Positions 10,001 to 21,076 of a DNA stretch of 64,000 nucleotides are shown here, piece by piece. The stretch is taken from NCBI RefSeq assembly GCF_024453815.1, contig NZ_CP072934.1, positions 1,302,001 to 1,366,000 on the forward strand, given 5' to 3'. Positions within the stretch are counted from its first letter, which is position 1, and every line of letters starts with the position of its first letter. The DNA is from Corynebacterium pseudogenitalium (lineage in GTDB: Bacteria; Actinomycetota; Actinomycetes; Mycobacteriales; Mycobacteriaceae). Made by a program: the position numbers and the translations under genes. The notes beneath the pieces are model-generated. The model had not been told where the DNA came from. It searched no databases and saw only the letters and a list, made by a program, of their open reading frames with translations.

Positions 10001-12667
10001 TTAGGCACCAAGTACGTCGCGGATTGCCTTGAAGCCGGCATCGATACCATCAGCGGAAGAGCCGGAGCCCTGAGCAAGGTTCGGCTTGCCGCCACCGCGC
10101 CCGTTGACGTATTCACCGAAGGACTTCACAAGTTCGCCAGCCTTGATCCCGCTCTCTACCGCCGCACTGGTAGCCGCAAACACGAACGGCACCTTGCCGC
10201 CGTTATCAGAGGCCAGCGCAATGACCGCGGCCTCACCTTCCAGCTTTCCGCGAAGGTCGTTCGCCAAGGTGCGAACATCGCCAGCTTCGATACCGTCGGG
10301 CAGCTTCGCAGCAATCACCGTGTACGCACCAATGGTCTCTGCGCGGTCCAAGAACTCGCCAGTCTTCGACAGCAACTGCTGACGGTGCAAATTCTCAATC
10401 TCTTTTTCAGCAGCTCGGAGCCGCTCTGTGAGCTGCGCAATGCGCTCCGGCAGCTGGCCTGTTGGAGTCTTGAGCTCAGCAGCGAGCCCCGAGGCCAGTG
10501 CAGCTTCTTTCGAAAAGTACTGGAAGGAGTCCATGCCGGAGTACGCCTCGATACGGCGTGCGCCAGAGCCAACAGAAGACTCGCCGAGCACAGCAACAGG
10601 TCCAATCTGTGACGAGTGCTCAACGTGTGTACCACCGCACAGCTCAATAGAGAACGGCCCGCCGATCTCTACCACCCGCACCTGGTCACCGTAGTTCTCG
10701 CCGAATAGCGCCATCGCGCCCATTTCCTTCGCCTTTGATAGCGACGTTTCGATGGTGTTAACCGCGAAGTCTGCGTCCACCGCCTGGTTCGTAATGGTTG
10801 CAATCTCCTGGAGCTGAGCATCAGTCAGCTGTTCGGTGTAGTTGAAGTCGAAACGCAGGTAGCCAGGCTTGTTCATCGAACCAGCCTGGACAGCGGTTGG
10901 GCCGAGCACCTGACGTAGCGCAGCGTGAATGAGGTGGGTAGCGGTATGCGCCTGTCGCGCCCCATGACGCCACTTCTCATCAACTTCAGCTTGTACCTGA
11001 TCGCCGAGGCCAATGCCGCCATGTTCCACGGTTGCCTTGTGCACCCACAGTTTCTTGCCGATCTTCTGCACGTCATGAACTTGCAACATCGTATCGCCGA
11101 CGCGAATCAGACCGCGGTCGGCCATCTGGCCGCCGGCTTCGGCGTACATCGGAGTGACGTCGAGAATAACCTCGACCTCATCGCCTTCCGCAGCCTCGTT
11201 CACCTTGTCACCGTCGCGGACGAGTCCGAGAACTCGGGCATCATGCTCAAGTTCTGAATACCCCACAAACTCGGTCGGGTGATTGTCCACCCACTCCCGA
11301 TAGAGCGATTCATCAACGTTACGGTGCTTCTTCGCTTTATTGTCAGCCTTCGCCCGAGCTCGCTGCTCCTGCATGGCGGAGTTAAATGCGTCCATATCGA
11401 CGTCAAGTCCGGCCTCATGCGCCATCTCCAACGTCAAGTCAATTGGGAAACCGTACGTGTCGTGGAGTTCGAATGCCTGCTGGCCAGGCAGAGTCTTCGC
11501 TCCGGATGCACGCAGTTGCTCGACTGTTTCGTCGAATCGGTGTGTACCGGATTCGAGGGTCTTCAAGAAGGCACGCTCTTCAGCCAAAGCAACCCGCAGG
11601 ATACGTTCCCGGTTCTTCGCGATCTCCGGGAACGACGGCGTCATTGTATCCATAATGGTGTTCATAAAGACCTCAAGCACGTTCCCAGTTGCGCCTAGGA
11701 GACGTGCAGAGCGAACAATTCGGCGCAGCAAGCGGCGCAGAATGTAACCGCGCCCCTCGTTCGACGGCGTAACACCATCGAGAATGATCATCATGCCTGT
11801 ACGCGAGTGGTCCGCAATCACGCGGAACCTTACATCATCTTCGTGCACTCCTGCGTCGTACTTAGTGCCGGTAAGCTCAACTGCCGCGTCAATAACCGGG
11901 CGGAGCAGATCTGTTTCATACACATTGTCGACGCCCTGCAGCAGGCAGGCAACGCGTTCGATGCCTAGCCCGGTATCGATGTTCTTCTTTGGCAACTCTC
12001 CGACGAGCTCAAAGTTGCCCTTCTTGTCGCCCTCACCGCGAATCGACTCCATGAAAACCAAGTTCCAGATCTCCATGTAGCGGTTATCGTCAGCGATTGG
12101 CCCGCCCTCTTTACCGTATTCAGGGCCACGGTCATAGTAGATCTCCGAGCACGGACCACATGGCCCAGGAATACCCATGGACCAGAAGTTGTCCTCCATG
12201 CCCATTCGCTGGATATGCGACGGATCTACCCCGATCTTGTTTTCCCAAATCGAAGCAGCCTCGTCGTCATCCAGATACACCGTCACCCACAGCCGCTCTG
12301 GGTCGAGGCCGTAACCGCCATCCTCTACGCTGCCCGTCAGCAGCTCCCATGCGTGAGTAATCGCGCCTTCCTTGAAATACTGGCCGAAGGAGAAGTTGCC
12401 GGCCATCTGGAAAAACGTATTGTGGCGAGTCGTGATACCTACTTCTTCAATATCAAGCGTTCTCACGCACTTTTGAATCGAAGTCGCTTTCCCATGTTCA
12501 AAGGGAGGGTTCTGTTGGCCAAGAAAATACGGCTTGAACGGAACCATGCCCGCATTCACGAACAGCAGTGTCGGATCGTCCAAGATAAGCGATGCGCTCG
12601 GAACTGGTGTATGTCCTGCACGAACGAAGTGCTGCGTAAAGCGCTCACGAATCTCATGGGTTTGCAC
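10001..12667 (-). CDS. alaS: Alanyl-tRNA synthetase
   Basis: 888 residues from the GTG at 12667, which follows AAAGGAAAC and gives the standard start [18 protein letters not shown] six codons earlier is less likely. The class II core has [37 protein letters not shown] and [12 protein letters not shown]. The editing domain carries the zinc motif [12 protein letters not shown] with the [15 protein letters not shown] cysteine and histidine. A C-terminal DHHA1 domain follows. It charges tRNA-Ala and clears mischarged Ser/Gly. rarA lies about 50 bases upstream on the same strand. Confidence 0.96.
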   Translation of the reverse strand: MQTHEIRERFTQHFVRAGHTPVPSASLILDDPTLLFVNAGMVPFKPYFLGQQNPPFEHGKATSIQKCVRTLDIEEVGITTRHNTFFQMAGNFSFGQYFKEGAITHAWELLTGSVEDGGYGLDPERLWVTVYLDDDEAASIWENKIGVDPSHIQRMGMEDNFWSMGIPGPCGPCSEIYYDRGPEYGKEGGPIADDNRYMEIWNLVFMESIRGEGDKKGNFELVGELPKKNIDTGLGIERVACLLQGVDNVYETDLLRPVIDAAVELTGTKYDAGVHEDDVRFRVIADHSRTGMMIILDGVTPSNEGRGYILRRLLRRIVRSARLLGATGNVLEVFMNTIMDTMTPSFPEIAKNRERILRVALAEERAFLKTLESGTHRFDETVEQLRASGAKTLPGQQAFELHDTYGFPIDLTLEMAHEAGLDVDMDAFNSAMQEQRARAKADNKAKKHRNVDESLYREWVDNHPTEFVGYSELEHDARVLGLVRDGDKVNEAAEGDEVEVILDVTPMYAEAGGQMADRGLIRVGDTMLQVHDVQKIGKKLWVHKATVEHGGIGLGDQVQAEVDEKWRHGARQAHTATHLIHAALRQVLGPTAVQAGSMNKPGYLRFDFNYTEQLTDAQLQEIATITNQAVDADFAVNTIETSLSKAKEMGAMALFGENYGDQVRVVEIGGPFSIELCGGTHVEHSSQIGPVAVLGESSVGSGARRIEAYSGMDSFQYFSKEAALASGLAAELKTPTGQLPERIAQLTERLRAAEKEIENLHRQQLLSKTGEFLDRAETIGAYTVIAAKLPDGIEAGDVRTLANDLRGKLEGEAAVIALASDNGGKVPFVFAATSAAVESGIKAGELVKSFGEYVNGRGGGKPNLAQGSGSSADGIDAGFKAIRDVLGA

Positions 12668-12715
12668 GGAGTAGTTTCCTTTCAAGTTCGAATCAATCTC
12701 GAACTACTCTACCCC

Positions 12716-14086
12716 TCAACCACGTACTAACCTACGCAGCCTACCCAAGAACCCGGAAATTCTTCGCTCGTCACCGTGGTCCGTTGGTGTGTAGTAGACC
12801 GCATCCTCTAAGCCGTCGGGAATGTACTGTTGTTGTACTACCCCCTTCGGGTCATCATGCGGGTAGACATAACCGACTGCATTGCCCATCGCTTTCGCGC
12901 CCTCATAATGCCCGTCCCGTAAATGCGCTGGAACCGGGCCAATCTTTCCCGCGCGCACGTCCTCCTGGGCGCGGGTAATCGCCTGAATCACTGCTGGCGA
13001 TTTTGGCGCGGTAGCCAAATGAATCGTCGCTTGTGCAAGTGTCAGTCGACCCTCAGGCATCCCGATCAGCTGTACCGCCTGCGCTGCGGCAACTGCAGTT
13101 TGCAACGCTGATGGATCGGCCATACCAATGTCCTCCGAAGCATGAATGACCAGCCTGCGGGCTATAAAGCGAGGATCCTCACCAGCTTCAATCATCCGTG
13201 CCAAATAGTGCAACGCTGCGTCGACATCTGAGCCTCGAATCGACTTGATGAATGCGGAAACTACGTCGTAGTGCTGGTCGCCGTCCCGGTCGTAACGCAC
13301 CACCGCACGGTTCACGCTTTCCCTCACGACATCAAGAGTGATTGTCTCCCCCGGTTCGACTGATGCTGCAGCTGCCTCCAAGTACGTCAAACTGCGGCGT
13401 GCATCTCCACCCGCCAAGGCTATGAGTTGCGCTCGCGCGTCGTCGGCAAGCTTCACGGAACCCGCGAGCCCACGTTCGTCTTGTATCGCTCGATCAATCA
13501 CCACGCCGAGGTCTTCAGCCGATAAGGATTCAAGTTTCAGAAGCAACGAGCGTGAAAGCAGCGGGGCTACCACGCTAAATGAGGGATTCTCCGTCGTAGC
13601 CGCTACAAGCAACACCGTGCGATTCTCGACGGCAGCTAACAGCGCATCCTGTTGAGTCTTAGAAAACCGATGAACCTCGTCAATAAACAGGACCGTGCTC
13701 TCACCCGAGATCAAATCTCTACGCGCTGCATCGATGACCGCGCGGATCTCCTTCACCCCTGAAGACAGTGCAGAAAGACCAACGAAGTTTTGCCCCATTG
13801 TTTTAGCGATCAACGAAGCGATGGTTGTTTTACCAGTACCGGGTGGACCGTAAAGAATCACTGAGGCTGCACCCGATCCCTCTACAAGTCGGCGTAGAGG
13901 TTTGCCCTCGGAAAGAAGGTGTTGCTGCCCAGCAACTTCATCCAAACTCTGAGGGCGCATTCGGGCAGCGAGTGGTGCACCGTGACCTGCTGCAAAAAAG
14001 TCTGAGCCACGTTGTGCGCTACCATCATTGGCAGTCTGCTGGCCACTAGTCGGTAAGGAGTTACCGAATAGATCACCCTGCGACAT
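12716..14086 (-). CDS. rarA: RarA/MgsA, replication-associated recombination AAA+ ATPase
   Basis: 456 residues from the ATG at 14086, preceded by GAGGAGAGT. The N-terminus MSQGDLFGN resembles a short DNA-clamp-binding peptide, followed by [20 protein letters not shown], Walker [10 protein letters not shown] and Walker [12 protein letters not shown]. Sensor residues are in [10 protein letters not shown] and GDARRSL. The C-terminal MgsA/WHIP-associated tetramerisation region ends with [16 protein letters not shown]. The family acts at stalled replication forks and interacts with SSB. It is co-oriented with alaS and aspS. Confidence 0.93.
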   Translation of the reverse strand: MSQGDLFGNSLPTSGQQTANDGSAQRGSDFFAAGHGAPLAARMRPQSLDEVAGQQHLLSEGKPLRRLVEGSGAASVILYGPPGTGKTTIASLIAKTMGQNFVGLSALSSGVKEIRAVIDAARRDLISGESTVLFIDEVHRFSKTQQDALLAAVENRTVLLVAATTENPSFSVVAPLLSRSLLLKLESLSAEDLGVVIDRAIQDERGLAGSVKLADDARAQLIALAGGDARRSLTYLEAAAASVEPGETITLDVVRESVNRAVVRYDRDGDQHYDVVSAFIKSIRGSDVDAALHYLARMIEAGEDPRFIARRLVIHASEDIGMADPSALQTAVAAAQAVQLIGMPEGRLTLAQATIHLATAPKSPAVIQAITRAQEDVRAGKIGPVPAHLRDGHYEGAKAMGNAVGYVYPHDDPKGVVQQQYIPDGLEDAVYYTPTDHGDERRISGFLGRLRRLVRG

Positions 14087-14140
14087 GTTTACTCTCCTCA
14101 AAAACTACCGCTCAGTCCCGGCAGGCCGACCACCTGTGAG

Positions 14141-14185
14141 AAAAGCCGGAGCCCCAACAACCTACACGGTTGCCGACGCTCCGGC
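14141..14185 (-). terminator. Terminator of aspS
   Basis: The minus strand shows GCCGGAGC pairing with GCTCCGGC around an inner CAACC/GGTTG stem. It is followed by TTTT and lies about 45 bases after the aspS stop. It separates aspS from the rarA promoter region. Confidence 0.7.
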
Positions 14186-14231
14186 ACGCGTTTGTTTCAT
14201 TGCGCCGGCTCATCCGTGCGCAATGTCGACG

Positions 14232-16007
14232 CTACTTCTTCGGTTTAAAATCAACGCCAGTCTCTTTACGCTGCTCGTCTGGAATAGGCGCAGGCGCATC
14301 CGTCAGTGGGTCTACGCCGCCGCCGGACTTCGGGAAGGCAATGACGTCACGAATGGAGTCAAACCCGCCAAGCAAGGACACAATGCGGTCCCAGCCGAAT
14401 GCGATGCCGCCGTGCGGTGGCGCACCGTAAGCAAATGCCTCAAGCAGGAAGCCAAACTTCTCCTTGGCTTCTTCCTCGGTGATGCCCATGACTTCGAAGA
14501 CACGCTGCTGGACGTCTCTCTCGTGAATACGAATGGATCCGCCACCGATTTCGTTGCCGTTGCAGACAATGTCGTATGCGTATGCCAGAGCTTCGCCTGG
14601 GTTCTTCTCGAAGTCTGCCTTGAATTCTGGCTTCGGCGAGGTAAACGCGTGGTGCACAGCGGTCCACTTCGAGTGGCCAAGCGCAACGTCTCCGGAGGCA
14701 GTAGCGTCAGCGGACGGCTCGAACATCGGAGCATCAACCACCCAAGTAAACGCCCAATCGCCTTCCTTAATCAGGCCAAGCTTGCGAGCGATTTCCCCTC
14801 GCGCTGCGCCGAGCAATGCACGGGCACTCTTCGCGTCACCTGCTGCAAAGAAGATGCAGTCACCAGGCTTCGCACCGACGTGTGCTGCAATGCCGGCCTT
14901 CTCTTCCTCAGTGATGTTCTTCGCAACAGGACCACCGAGCTCGCCATCCTCCTGCACCAAGATGTACGCCAGGCCCTTCGCGCCGCGCTGCTTTGCCCAA
15001 TCCTGCCAGGCATCAAGCTGACGGCGGGGCTGAGAAGCGCCACCATCCATGACAACGGCACCAACGTAGTCATTCTGGAAGACGCGGAAAGTCGTGTCTT
15101 TGAAAAACTCAGTGCAGTCCACTAGCTGAATATCGAAACGAAGGTCCGGCTTGTCCGAGCCGTACTTCTCCATCGCGTCTTTGTATGTCATGCGCGGGAT
15201 CGGAGTTGAGACCTCGTAGCCGATCAGCTTCCACAACTCAACAACGATCTGCTCCGCGAGAGCGATGATGTCATCCTGGTCGATAAAGCTGGCCTCGATA
15301 TCGAGCTGTGTGAACTCCGGCTGGCGGTCCGCACGGAAGTCTTCGTCGCGGTAGCAGCGCGCGATCTGGTAGTAGCGTTCCATGCCGCTGACCATCAAAA
15401 GCTGTTTGAACAGCTGTGGCGACTGCGGCAATGCGTACCAGGTACCAGGGCGCAAACGGGCCGGCACCAGGAAATCACGCGCACCTTCAGGGGTAGAACG
15501 GGTCAACGTTGGCGTTTCAATTTCCGTGAAATCATTCGCATCCAACACCTTACGTGCTGCGCGATTCGCCGCTGCGCGGAGGCGAAGTGCTGCGGCCTGT
15601 CGCTCGCGACGAAGGTCAAGGTAGCGGTACTTCAAGCGAGTCTCTTCGCCTACCTCGTTCGAAGAGGCGTCCTCAATCTGGAACGGCAGCGCAGCAGCCT
15701 TGTTGAGCACCTTCAGCTCAGAAACGTTGACCTCGATCTCACCCGACGCCAGGTTCGGGTTAGCCGAGCCCTCTGGGCGTGGTTCAACAACACCAGTTAC
15801 CTGAATGCAGTACTCGCTACGCAAATCGTGCGCAGCTTCAGCGACTTCCGAATCCCTAAAAACCACCTGCGCGTAGCCAGAGCGGTCACGCAAGTCGATA
15901 AAAATAACGCCACCGTGGTCGCGCCTACGGCCTACCCAACCTGCCAGCGTGACGGTTTGTCCTTCGAGGTCTTTGCGGAGCTCGCCCGCGAGATGAGTGC
16001 GCAGCAC
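14232..16007 (-). CDS. aspS: Aspartyl-tRNA synthetase
   Basis: 591 residues from a GTG at 16007, whose product ([11 protein letters not shown]) matches the usual bacterial AspRS start. An ATG at position 16043 would add 12 residues and cannot be excluded. An N-terminal OB fold binds the anticodon, and a bacterial insertion (GAD-like domain) lies between class II motifs 2 and 3. Motif 2 is near [23 protein letters not shown] (shown in part) and motif 3 is GIAFGWDR. Whether it is discriminating or also charges tRNA-Asn cannot be decided here. It is followed by a clear terminator. Confidence 0.94.
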   Translation of the reverse strand: MLRTHLAGELRKDLEGQTVTLAGWVGRRRDHGGVIFIDLRDRSGYAQVVFRDSEVAEAAHDLRSEYCIQVTGVVEPRPEGSANPNLASGEIEVNVSELKVLNKAAALPFQIEDASSNEVGEETRLKYRYLDLRRERQAAALRLRAAANRAARKVLDANDFTEIETPTLTRSTPEGARDFLVPARLRPGTWYALPQSPQLFKQLLMVSGMERYYQIARCYRDEDFRADRQPEFTQLDIEASFIDQDDIIALAEQIVVELWKLIGYEVSTPIPRMTYKDAMEKYGSDKPDLRFDIQLVDCTEFFKDTTFRVFQNDYVGAVVMDGGASQPRRQLDAWQDWAKQRGAKGLAYILVQEDGELGGPVAKNITEEEKAGIAAHVGAKPGDCIFFAAGDAKSARALLGAARGEIARKLGLIKEGDWAFTWVVDAPMFEPSADATASGDVALGHSKWTAVHHAFTSPKPEFKADFEKNPGEALAYAYDIVCNGNEIGGGSIRIHERDVQQRVFEVMGITEEEAKEKFGFLLEAFAYGAPPHGGIAFGWDRIVSLLGGFDSIRDVIAFPKSGGGVDPLTDAPAPIPDEQRKETGVDFKPKK

Positions 16008-16145
16008 AGTCTGTTCCACGTCCTTCCACGTGAGGTACAACATTAACTGTTGAAAGTGTACTCCCTTTGTCTCGCATGCGAAGGGACGGGTCCGAAGACC
16101 GTACCAATTCCCCATAAACGCATGCGCCTATGGCATGCTTGTCTC

Positions 16146-17024
16146 ATGACGTTTAACAGCAACTATCAGCGCGGAAGTGGCTACGCAAAGACTGGTTCGG
16201 GTGGGCGGCGTGGCGTCCCAATCGCCGCAGGCGGTGGTATTGGCGGACTTGTACTCATAGTCCTCTTTATCGCACTGGGCGGAAATCCGGCTGATCTCAT
16301 CGAGCAATCTCCATCCGGCACAGAGTCGGATTCGAGCTACTCCTTGGAGCATTGCAACGAGGACAACGCTGCAAACAAATATGACGACTGCCGGGTCGAG
16401 GCAGCCGGCGTATCCGTCAACGGTGTTTGGAAAACGCTTTTGCCAGAGCAAGCTGGCCTTGACTACACCGAACCAGGCCTCACCTTGTTCCGGGACGCGA
16501 CGCAGACTGGCTGCGGGTACGCTTCCTCAGCTACCGGTCCTTTCTATTGCCCCGCCGACCAAACAGCGTACTTTGACACCACGTTTTTTGAGCAGCTCAA
16601 TGCACTCGGCGGGAACGACGCCCCGTTCACGCAAATGTATGTGACGGCTCACGAGTTTGGACACCACGTGCAGCAGATTGAGGGCACCCTCGGTCTCAGC
16701 AACTATAACGATCCTGGTGAGCATTCTGCTGCCGTAGCTATCGAAATGCAGGCCGACTGCTACGCGGGTATCTGGGCGCATTACGCGGACAAGGGTGACA
16801 ACGCATTGCTTGAGCCGCTAACTGAAGACGACGTCCTCGCTGCAATTGAGACCGCACAAGCTATCGGGGACGACAACATCCAACGCCGCTCGGGCGGCGA
16901 CGTCAACCCTGATACCTGGACACATGGTTCTTCTGAGCAGCGAAAGACTGCGTTTATGTCCGGGTACAGGACCGGCAAAATGTCCGCCTGCGACACTCTC
17001 AACCGTGGCGTCTACAAGGGCTAA
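16146..17024 (+). CDS. Membrane-anchored putative neutral zinc metallopeptidase, YpfJ type
   Basis: 292 residues. A Gly-rich cytosolic N-terminus is followed by one membrane helix (about 28-45) and an extracytoplasmic domain. The domain carries the zinc motif HEFGHH (169-174) and a likely third ligand, Glu200, in IEMQADCYAGIWAHY. Paired cysteines (70, 82, 123, 135, 205 and a late one) suggest disulfides outside the membrane. This is the PF04228-type family, present in many bacteria but with no defined substrate. The ATG at 16146 was chosen because upstream in-frame starts lie in sequence that reads as the aspS promoter region. It is divergent from aspS. Confidence 0.85.
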   Translation: MTFNSNYQRGSGYAKTGSGGRRGVPIAAGGGIGGLVLIVLFIALGGNPADLIEQSPSGTESDSSYSLEHCNEDNAANKYDDCRVEAAGVSVNGVWKTLLPEQAGLDYTEPGLTLFRDATQTGCGYASSATGPFYCPADQTAYFDTTFFEQLNALGGNDAPFTQMYVTAHEFGHHVQQIEGTLGLSNYNDPGEHSAAVAIEMQADCYAGIWAHYADKGDNALLEPLTEDDVLAAIETAQAIGDDNIQRRSGGDVNPDTWTHGSSEQRKTAFMSGYRTGKMSACDTLNRGVYKG

Positions 17025-17052
17025 ATCTTTCTGGTGATGTAACATCGCGCGC

Positions 17053-18447
17053 ATGTCACACAATGCAGTCAGCGTCGTTGATTTGTTCAGCATCGGAATC
17101 GGCCCATCGTCTTCTCATACGGTGGGCCCTATGCGTGCCGCGCTTGCATTTATCGAGGATTTGAGTGAAGCGCCCGCCGCAGTCAAGGTTGAGCTGCGAG
17201 GCTCCTTGGCGGCAACGGGTGTGGGCCACGGAACCGACCGAGCTGTGCTACTGGGACTTGTCGGTTATACCCCACTTACTACTTCTGCGGACACCCGGCC
17301 GCTTCCTGGTGAGCTCATTCCAGAACGAGGGCACATCCAAGGTCCAGAGCGTGAACTCGACTATGAAGTCGCGATGAACCCGGTGCCCGTCGCTAAGCAC
17401 CCAAACTGCCTGATTTTCGATGCGTGGAACGCCGAGGGCGTGCGCATCGCTTCCCGTAAAGAGTACTACTCCGTTGGCGGTGGTTTTATCCTCGACCGCA
17501 CGCAGATGGAAGCAAACCGCGACCAGGCGGGCGTCGCCACCGTACGCGATGCGGTTAACGTCCCCTACCCATTTTCCGATGGTGCGTCCCTAATGCGCCA
17601 GTGCGAAACTCATCAGCTATCTATCGCAGAACTCATGCGTGCGAACGAAGAAGCGATACACGGCAAGGACGTCCTGGATGCTCACCTCGACGCGGTCTGG
17701 GACACCATGCAAGAGTGCGTCGCCCACGGCCTAAAAACGGAAGGTGAGCTTCCAGGTGGACTATCAGTTCGTCGCCGCGCTCCTCGGCTACATCGCTTAT
17801 TGACGGCCGAATACGAGGCCTCCGCATCTCGCGGCCTTGACGCGATGGAATGGGTCAACTTGTACGCTCTCGCTGTCAATGAGGAAAACGCCGCGCACGG
17901 GCGCATCGTGACCGCCCCGACGAATGGTGCGGCGGGGATTATCCCGGCCGTCATGCACTACTGCCGGGATTTTACCGACGACTTCGACCGGGATGCTGCG
18001 CATCAGTTCCTGCTGACCGCTGGAGCGATCGGCGCCATCATTAAGACGAACGCCTCCATTTCCGGTGCCGAAGTTGGGTGTCAGGGCGAGGTAGGGTCCG
18101 CATCGTCCATGGCCGCAGCCGGTATGTGCGCAATTCTGGGCGGCACTCCGCAGCAGATAGAGAACGCTGCCGAGATTGGCCTCGAGCACAACCTCGGACT
18201 CACATGTGATCCAGTGGCTGGCCTTGTGCAGATTCCTTGCATAGAACGAAATGCCATCGGAGCGGTGAAATCAATCAACGCGGCCCGCCTAGCCAAGCTT
18301 GGTGATGGAACCAATAAAGTCACGCTCGATGATGTAGTAGAAACGATGGCAGCGACAGGCCACGACATGATGAGCAAGTACAAAGAGACGTCAATGGGAG
18401 GCCTCGCTGTACAGCTTGGCCTCCCGGTCAACATCACTGAGTGCTAA
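17053..18447 (+). CDS. sdaA: L-serine dehydratase (single-chain, iron-sulfur)
   Basis: 464 residues combining the beta domain (about 1-150, SIGIGPSSSHTVGPMRAA) and the catalytic alpha domain (about 180-460) in one chain, as in E. coli SdaA. The [4Fe-4S] cysteines are expected in GAEVGCQGEVGSASS and in CDPVAGLVQIPCIERN. It deaminates L-serine to pyruvate and ammonia. The ATG at 17053 lies seven bases after a TAACAT hexamer within the inverted repeat GATGT-a-ACATC, so the mRNA may be leaderless. It converges on hisS, six bases apart. Confidence 0.93.
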   Translation: MSHNAVSVVDLFSIGIGPSSSHTVGPMRAALAFIEDLSEAPAAVKVELRGSLAATGVGHGTDRAVLLGLVGYTPLTTSADTRPLPGELIPERGHIQGPERELDYEVAMNPVPVAKHPNCLIFDAWNAEGVRIASRKEYYSVGGGFILDRTQMEANRDQAGVATVRDAVNVPYPFSDGASLMRQCETHQLSIAELMRANEEAIHGKDVLDAHLDAVWDTMQECVAHGLKTEGELPGGLSVRRRAPRLHRLLTAEYEASASRGLDAMEWVNLYALAVNEENAAHGRIVTAPTNGAAGIIPAVMHYCRDFTDDFDRDAAHQFLLTAGAIGAIIKTNASISGAEVGCQGEVGSASSMAAAGMCAILGGTPQQIENAAEIGLEHNLGLTCDPVAGLVQIPCIERNAIGAVKSINAARLAKLGDGTNKVTLDDVVETMAATGHDMMSKYKETSMGGLAVQLGLPVNITEC

Positions 18448-18453
18448 ATCAGG

Positions 18454-19743
18454 CTAGCTCACTGCCTGAATAATGGCCGTAGCCTGAAGCGGAACGGCAA
18501 CTTGTTCGTGGCTCTCCAGATTCTTGACCGCCACTTCCCCGTTCGCCAGCTCCTGGTCCCCGAGCACGAGAGCAAAGCGCGCACCCGCCCGGTCAGCGCC
18601 TTTCATTGCGCCTTTCAAACCGCGACCACCGTACGCCATGTCAGCTGAAATTCCTGCGGCACGGAGCTCGTCGATAAGCGAGCTCATCTTGCGGCGAGCC
18701 TCCTCACCGATTGCTACGCCGAACACCTCAACGCGACGATCCAGATTCGGGAGCGCCACCTCCTCAGCCTCCAACGCGAGCACTGTCCTATCAACGCCAA
18801 GCCCGAATCCGATGCCTGACAGATCTTGGCCACCGATCTGCGCCATCAAGCCATCGTAACGTCCACCTCCGCCAATTCCCGACTGAGCCCCAAGACCATC
18901 GTGCACAAACTCGAAAGTAGTCTTTGTGTAGTAGTCAAGGCCTCGCACCATCCGCGGGTTAATCACAAACGGAACCCCCATATCCTTCAGCGTCCCGGTA
19001 ACAGTCTCGAAGTGCTCGCGAGACGCATCTGAGAGGTGGTCCAGCATCAACGGCGCATCGGCTAGAAGCTCCTGTACCTCCGGACGCTTGTCGTCCAGAA
19101 CACGAAGCGGATTGATTTCCACGCGGTGCTGCGTCTCCTCGTCTAACGGGAGCTTCTTGAGGAAAGCTTGGAGCTTTTCCCGGTATGCGGGCCTGCAGGT
19201 GTGATCGCCAAGGCTTGTCAGCTCGAGGCGAAAGCCTTTCAACCCAACGCTCCGGTAGCAACGATCTGCAAGTGCGATAATCTCCGCATCAAGCAAGGGG
19301 TCGTCGACGCCAATTGCCTCGACACCAACTTGCTGCAACTGGCGGTACCTGCCAGCTTGCGGACGCTCGTATCTGAAAAACGGACCGGCGTAGTTCAGTT
19401 TCACCGGCAGATAACCCCTGTCAAGGTTGTGTTGGATCACTGCACGCATTACGCCTGCAGTCCCCTCTGGACGCAAGGTCACAGAACGCCCGCCACGGTC
19501 GGCAAACGTGTACATTTCCTTCGACACAACATCGGTAGATTCACCGACACCACGGGCGAAAAGAGTTGTGTCTTCGAAAACCGGAAGCTCGATGTGTTGG
19601 AAACCCGCAACATGCGCCTGTCGCACGAACTCATCGCGGACATAAAGGAACTTCGACGACGCCGGGGGCACGTACTCCTGCACTCCCTTTGGAGCGCTCA
19701 GTGCCTTGAACTTTTCTTTTTGGGGTTTCTTCGTATCACTCAC
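18454..19743 (-). CDS. hisS: Histidyl-tRNA synthetase
   Basis: 429 residues, a class II synthetase. Motif 2 is seen around [16 protein letters not shown] and [21 protein letters not shown] (quoted in part). The histidine-specific blocks are [12 protein letters not shown] and GGGRYDGL, and the C-terminal anticodon-binding domain follows [12 protein letters not shown]. The first ten residues are lysine-rich and variable. It starts with GTG at 19743. It is downstream of the metallo-hydrolase gene on the same strand, as in other corynebacteria, and converges with sdaA with almost no spacer. Confidence 0.95.
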   Translation of the reverse strand: MSDTKKPQKEKFKALSAPKGVQEYVPPASSKFLYVRDEFVRQAHVAGFQHIELPVFEDTTLFARGVGESTDVVSKEMYTFADRGGRSVTLRPEGTAGVMRAVIQHNLDRGYLPVKLNYAGPFFRYERPQAGRYRQLQQVGVEAIGVDDPLLDAEIIALADRCYRSVGLKGFRLELTSLGDHTCRPAYREKLQAFLKKLPLDEETQHRVEINPLRVLDDKRPEVQELLADAPLMLDHLSDASREHFETVTGTLKDMGVPFVINPRMVRGLDYYTKTTFEFVHDGLGAQSGIGGGGRYDGLMAQIGGQDLSGIGFGLGVDRTVLALEAEEVALPNLDRRVEVFGVAIGEEARRKMSSLIDELRAAGISADMAYGGRGLKGAMKGADRAGARFALVLGDQELANGEVAVKNLESHEQVAVPLQATAIIQAVS

Positions 19744-19786
19744 GGGGACTGAGTCTAGCTGTTCTCAGTCGCTACCGCAGCCATGG

Positions 19787-20425
19787 CTACTGATTACGAG
19801 CCTCAAGGAGAAACGGGTTCGTGGTCCGTTCGTGCGCCATGGTTGTACCGGGTCCGTGTCCAGGCAACAACGTTGTCTCGTCAGGAATCGCCCAAACCGG
19901 TCCACACAAAGAGGTTTTCATTGCCTCTGGATCGGAGTGTGGCAGGTCAGTCCGGCCGACGGACCCCGCGAACAGCACGTCACCTGAAAACATGACGTCG
20001 CCCATCTGATAGAGGACACTGCCGGGAGAATGGCCTGGAGTATGAGTTACATCAACCCTAAAACTGCCGATTTCAAGTGGCCCATCTGCGTCAAACGTGC
20101 GGAGGTCCGATACGGCCTCCATCGAAGCGGCGTCGAAAAGCTCGAGTGTTGAGGCAGGAAGACCGCGTCCATGATCAAGCATGAACGCGTCAGCTGCGTG
20201 AATAAATACGGGAACCTGGTACCGCGCAACATCTCTCGTATGGTCAATATGGCCGTGGGTAAGAAAGATGGCTACAAGTTGCAGCCCCTCTTCCTTGAGA
20301 AACGCAGAAACGACCTGGTGTGTTCCCATGCCGGCATCGACGAGGCAGGCTAGCTTCGCAGAATCATCGATAATGACGTAGCAGTTCGTCTGAAACGGTC
20401 CCGACGTAAAACCTAAGATTCGCAA
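19787..20425 (-). CDS. Metallo-beta-lactamase-fold hydrolase (glyoxalase II-like)
   Basis: 212 residues. The metal-binding motif THGHIDH (His57, His59, Asp61, His62) is complete. Further ligands are expected in HTPGHSPGS, FSGDVLFAGSVGRTD and LLPGHGPGTTM. The compact size matches the YcbL/GloB-like subfamily, which hydrolyses thioesters such as S-lactoylglutathione. Corynebacteria lack glutathione, so the natural substrate may be a mycothiol-linked or other ester; that is inference. The start is a TTG at 20425 with GAGGTAGG upstream. It lies 43 bases upstream of hisS, probably co-transcribed. Confidence 0.85.
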   Translation of the reverse strand: MRILGFTSGPFQTNCYVIIDDSAKLACLVDAGMGTHQVVSAFLKEEGLQLVAIFLTHGHIDHTRDVARYQVPVFIHAADAFMLDHGRGLPASTLELFDAASMEAVSDLRTFDADGPLEIGSFRVDVTHTPGHSPGSVLYQMGDVMFSGDVLFAGSVGRTDLPHSDPEAMKTSLCGPVWAIPDETTLLPGHGPGTTMAHERTTNPFLLEARNQ

Positions 20426-20458
20426 TGCCTACCTCGCTGTCTACCTAAATCTCTCCGA

Positions 20459-20956
20459 CTAGGAAAGGGCAGCCTCGGCAGCCGAGTAGTTGGGCTCGTT
20501 GGTGATCTCCTCGACCAGCTCGACGTGCACCACGCGATGATCGGCGTCAGTCACGATGACCGCGCGTGCAAGCAATCCCTTGAGTGGCGTTCCGTCAAGC
20601 GTGAGGCCGAACACCGTGCCGAAATCAGAGCGGAATGCAGAGAGGGCCTCTACATTCTCGATGCCCTCTGCCGCGCAGAAACGCTGCTGAGCAAACGGCA
20701 AGTCCTTCGAGATACAAAGCACTGCAGTGTTTTCTGCAGATCCCGCGAGCTCATTAAACGCTCGCACAGACTTTGCGCACACGTCAGTGTCTAGCGATGG
20801 GAAAACGTTCAGTACCAGGCGCTTCCCCTCGTAATCGGTCAACTTCTTTTCCGAAAGATCGCCTGCGACTAGCACGGCGTCAGGAAGGGCGTCGCCTACC
20901 TTCGGAAGAGATCCAGATGTTTGCGATTCATTACCTTGAAAAAATACCTTTGCCAT
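20459..20956 (-). CDS. tpx: Thiol peroxidase, Tpx family
   Basis: 165 residues from the ATG at 20956, the typical Tpx length and start (MAKVFFQGN); an in-frame extension to 21049 is unconserved. The peroxidatic Cys60 is in PSLDTDVC, and Cys94 in FCAAEGIENV is the resolving residue of atypical 2-Cys Tpx. It reduces alkyl hydroperoxides and H2O2 with thioredoxin or mycoredoxin as donor. Its start faces ppiB, so the two are divergent and share about 120 bases of promoter DNA. Confidence 0.93.
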   Translation of the reverse strand: MAKVFFQGNESQTSGSLPKVGDALPDAVLVAGDLSEKKLTDYEGKRLVLNVFPSLDTDVCAKSVRAFNELAGSAENTAVLCISKDLPFAQQRFCAAEGIENVEALSAFRSDFGTVFGLTLDGTPLKGLLARAVIVTDADHRVVHVELVEEITNEPNYSAAEAALS

Positions 20957-21058
20957 GCCCACGACCCTACATGAACTATCGGTAGCAAGCAGTCGCACAA
21001 AACACAGCAAAATACGACGGGTACAGTTACACCTGCTAATATTTCCCAATCAACTAGT

Positions 21059-21064
21059 TAGAAT
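21059..21064 (+). promoter_or_regulatory. -10 element of ppiB
   Basis: TAGAAT matches the SigA -10 consensus TANAAT. It sits 12 bases before the GTG start at 21077, implying a very short leader. The -35 region is poor. Confidence 0.5.
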
Positions 21065-21076
21065 AGAGGTACTACG

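Noticed and set aside
14028..15125. Plus-strand frame of 365 codons opposite aspS and the start of rarA
   Set aside because: Fully explained as the antisense frame of conserved synthetase sequence.
18447..18470. Small hairpin between sdaA and hisS
   Set aside because: Six base pairs, no T run, and partly within the hisS coding end.
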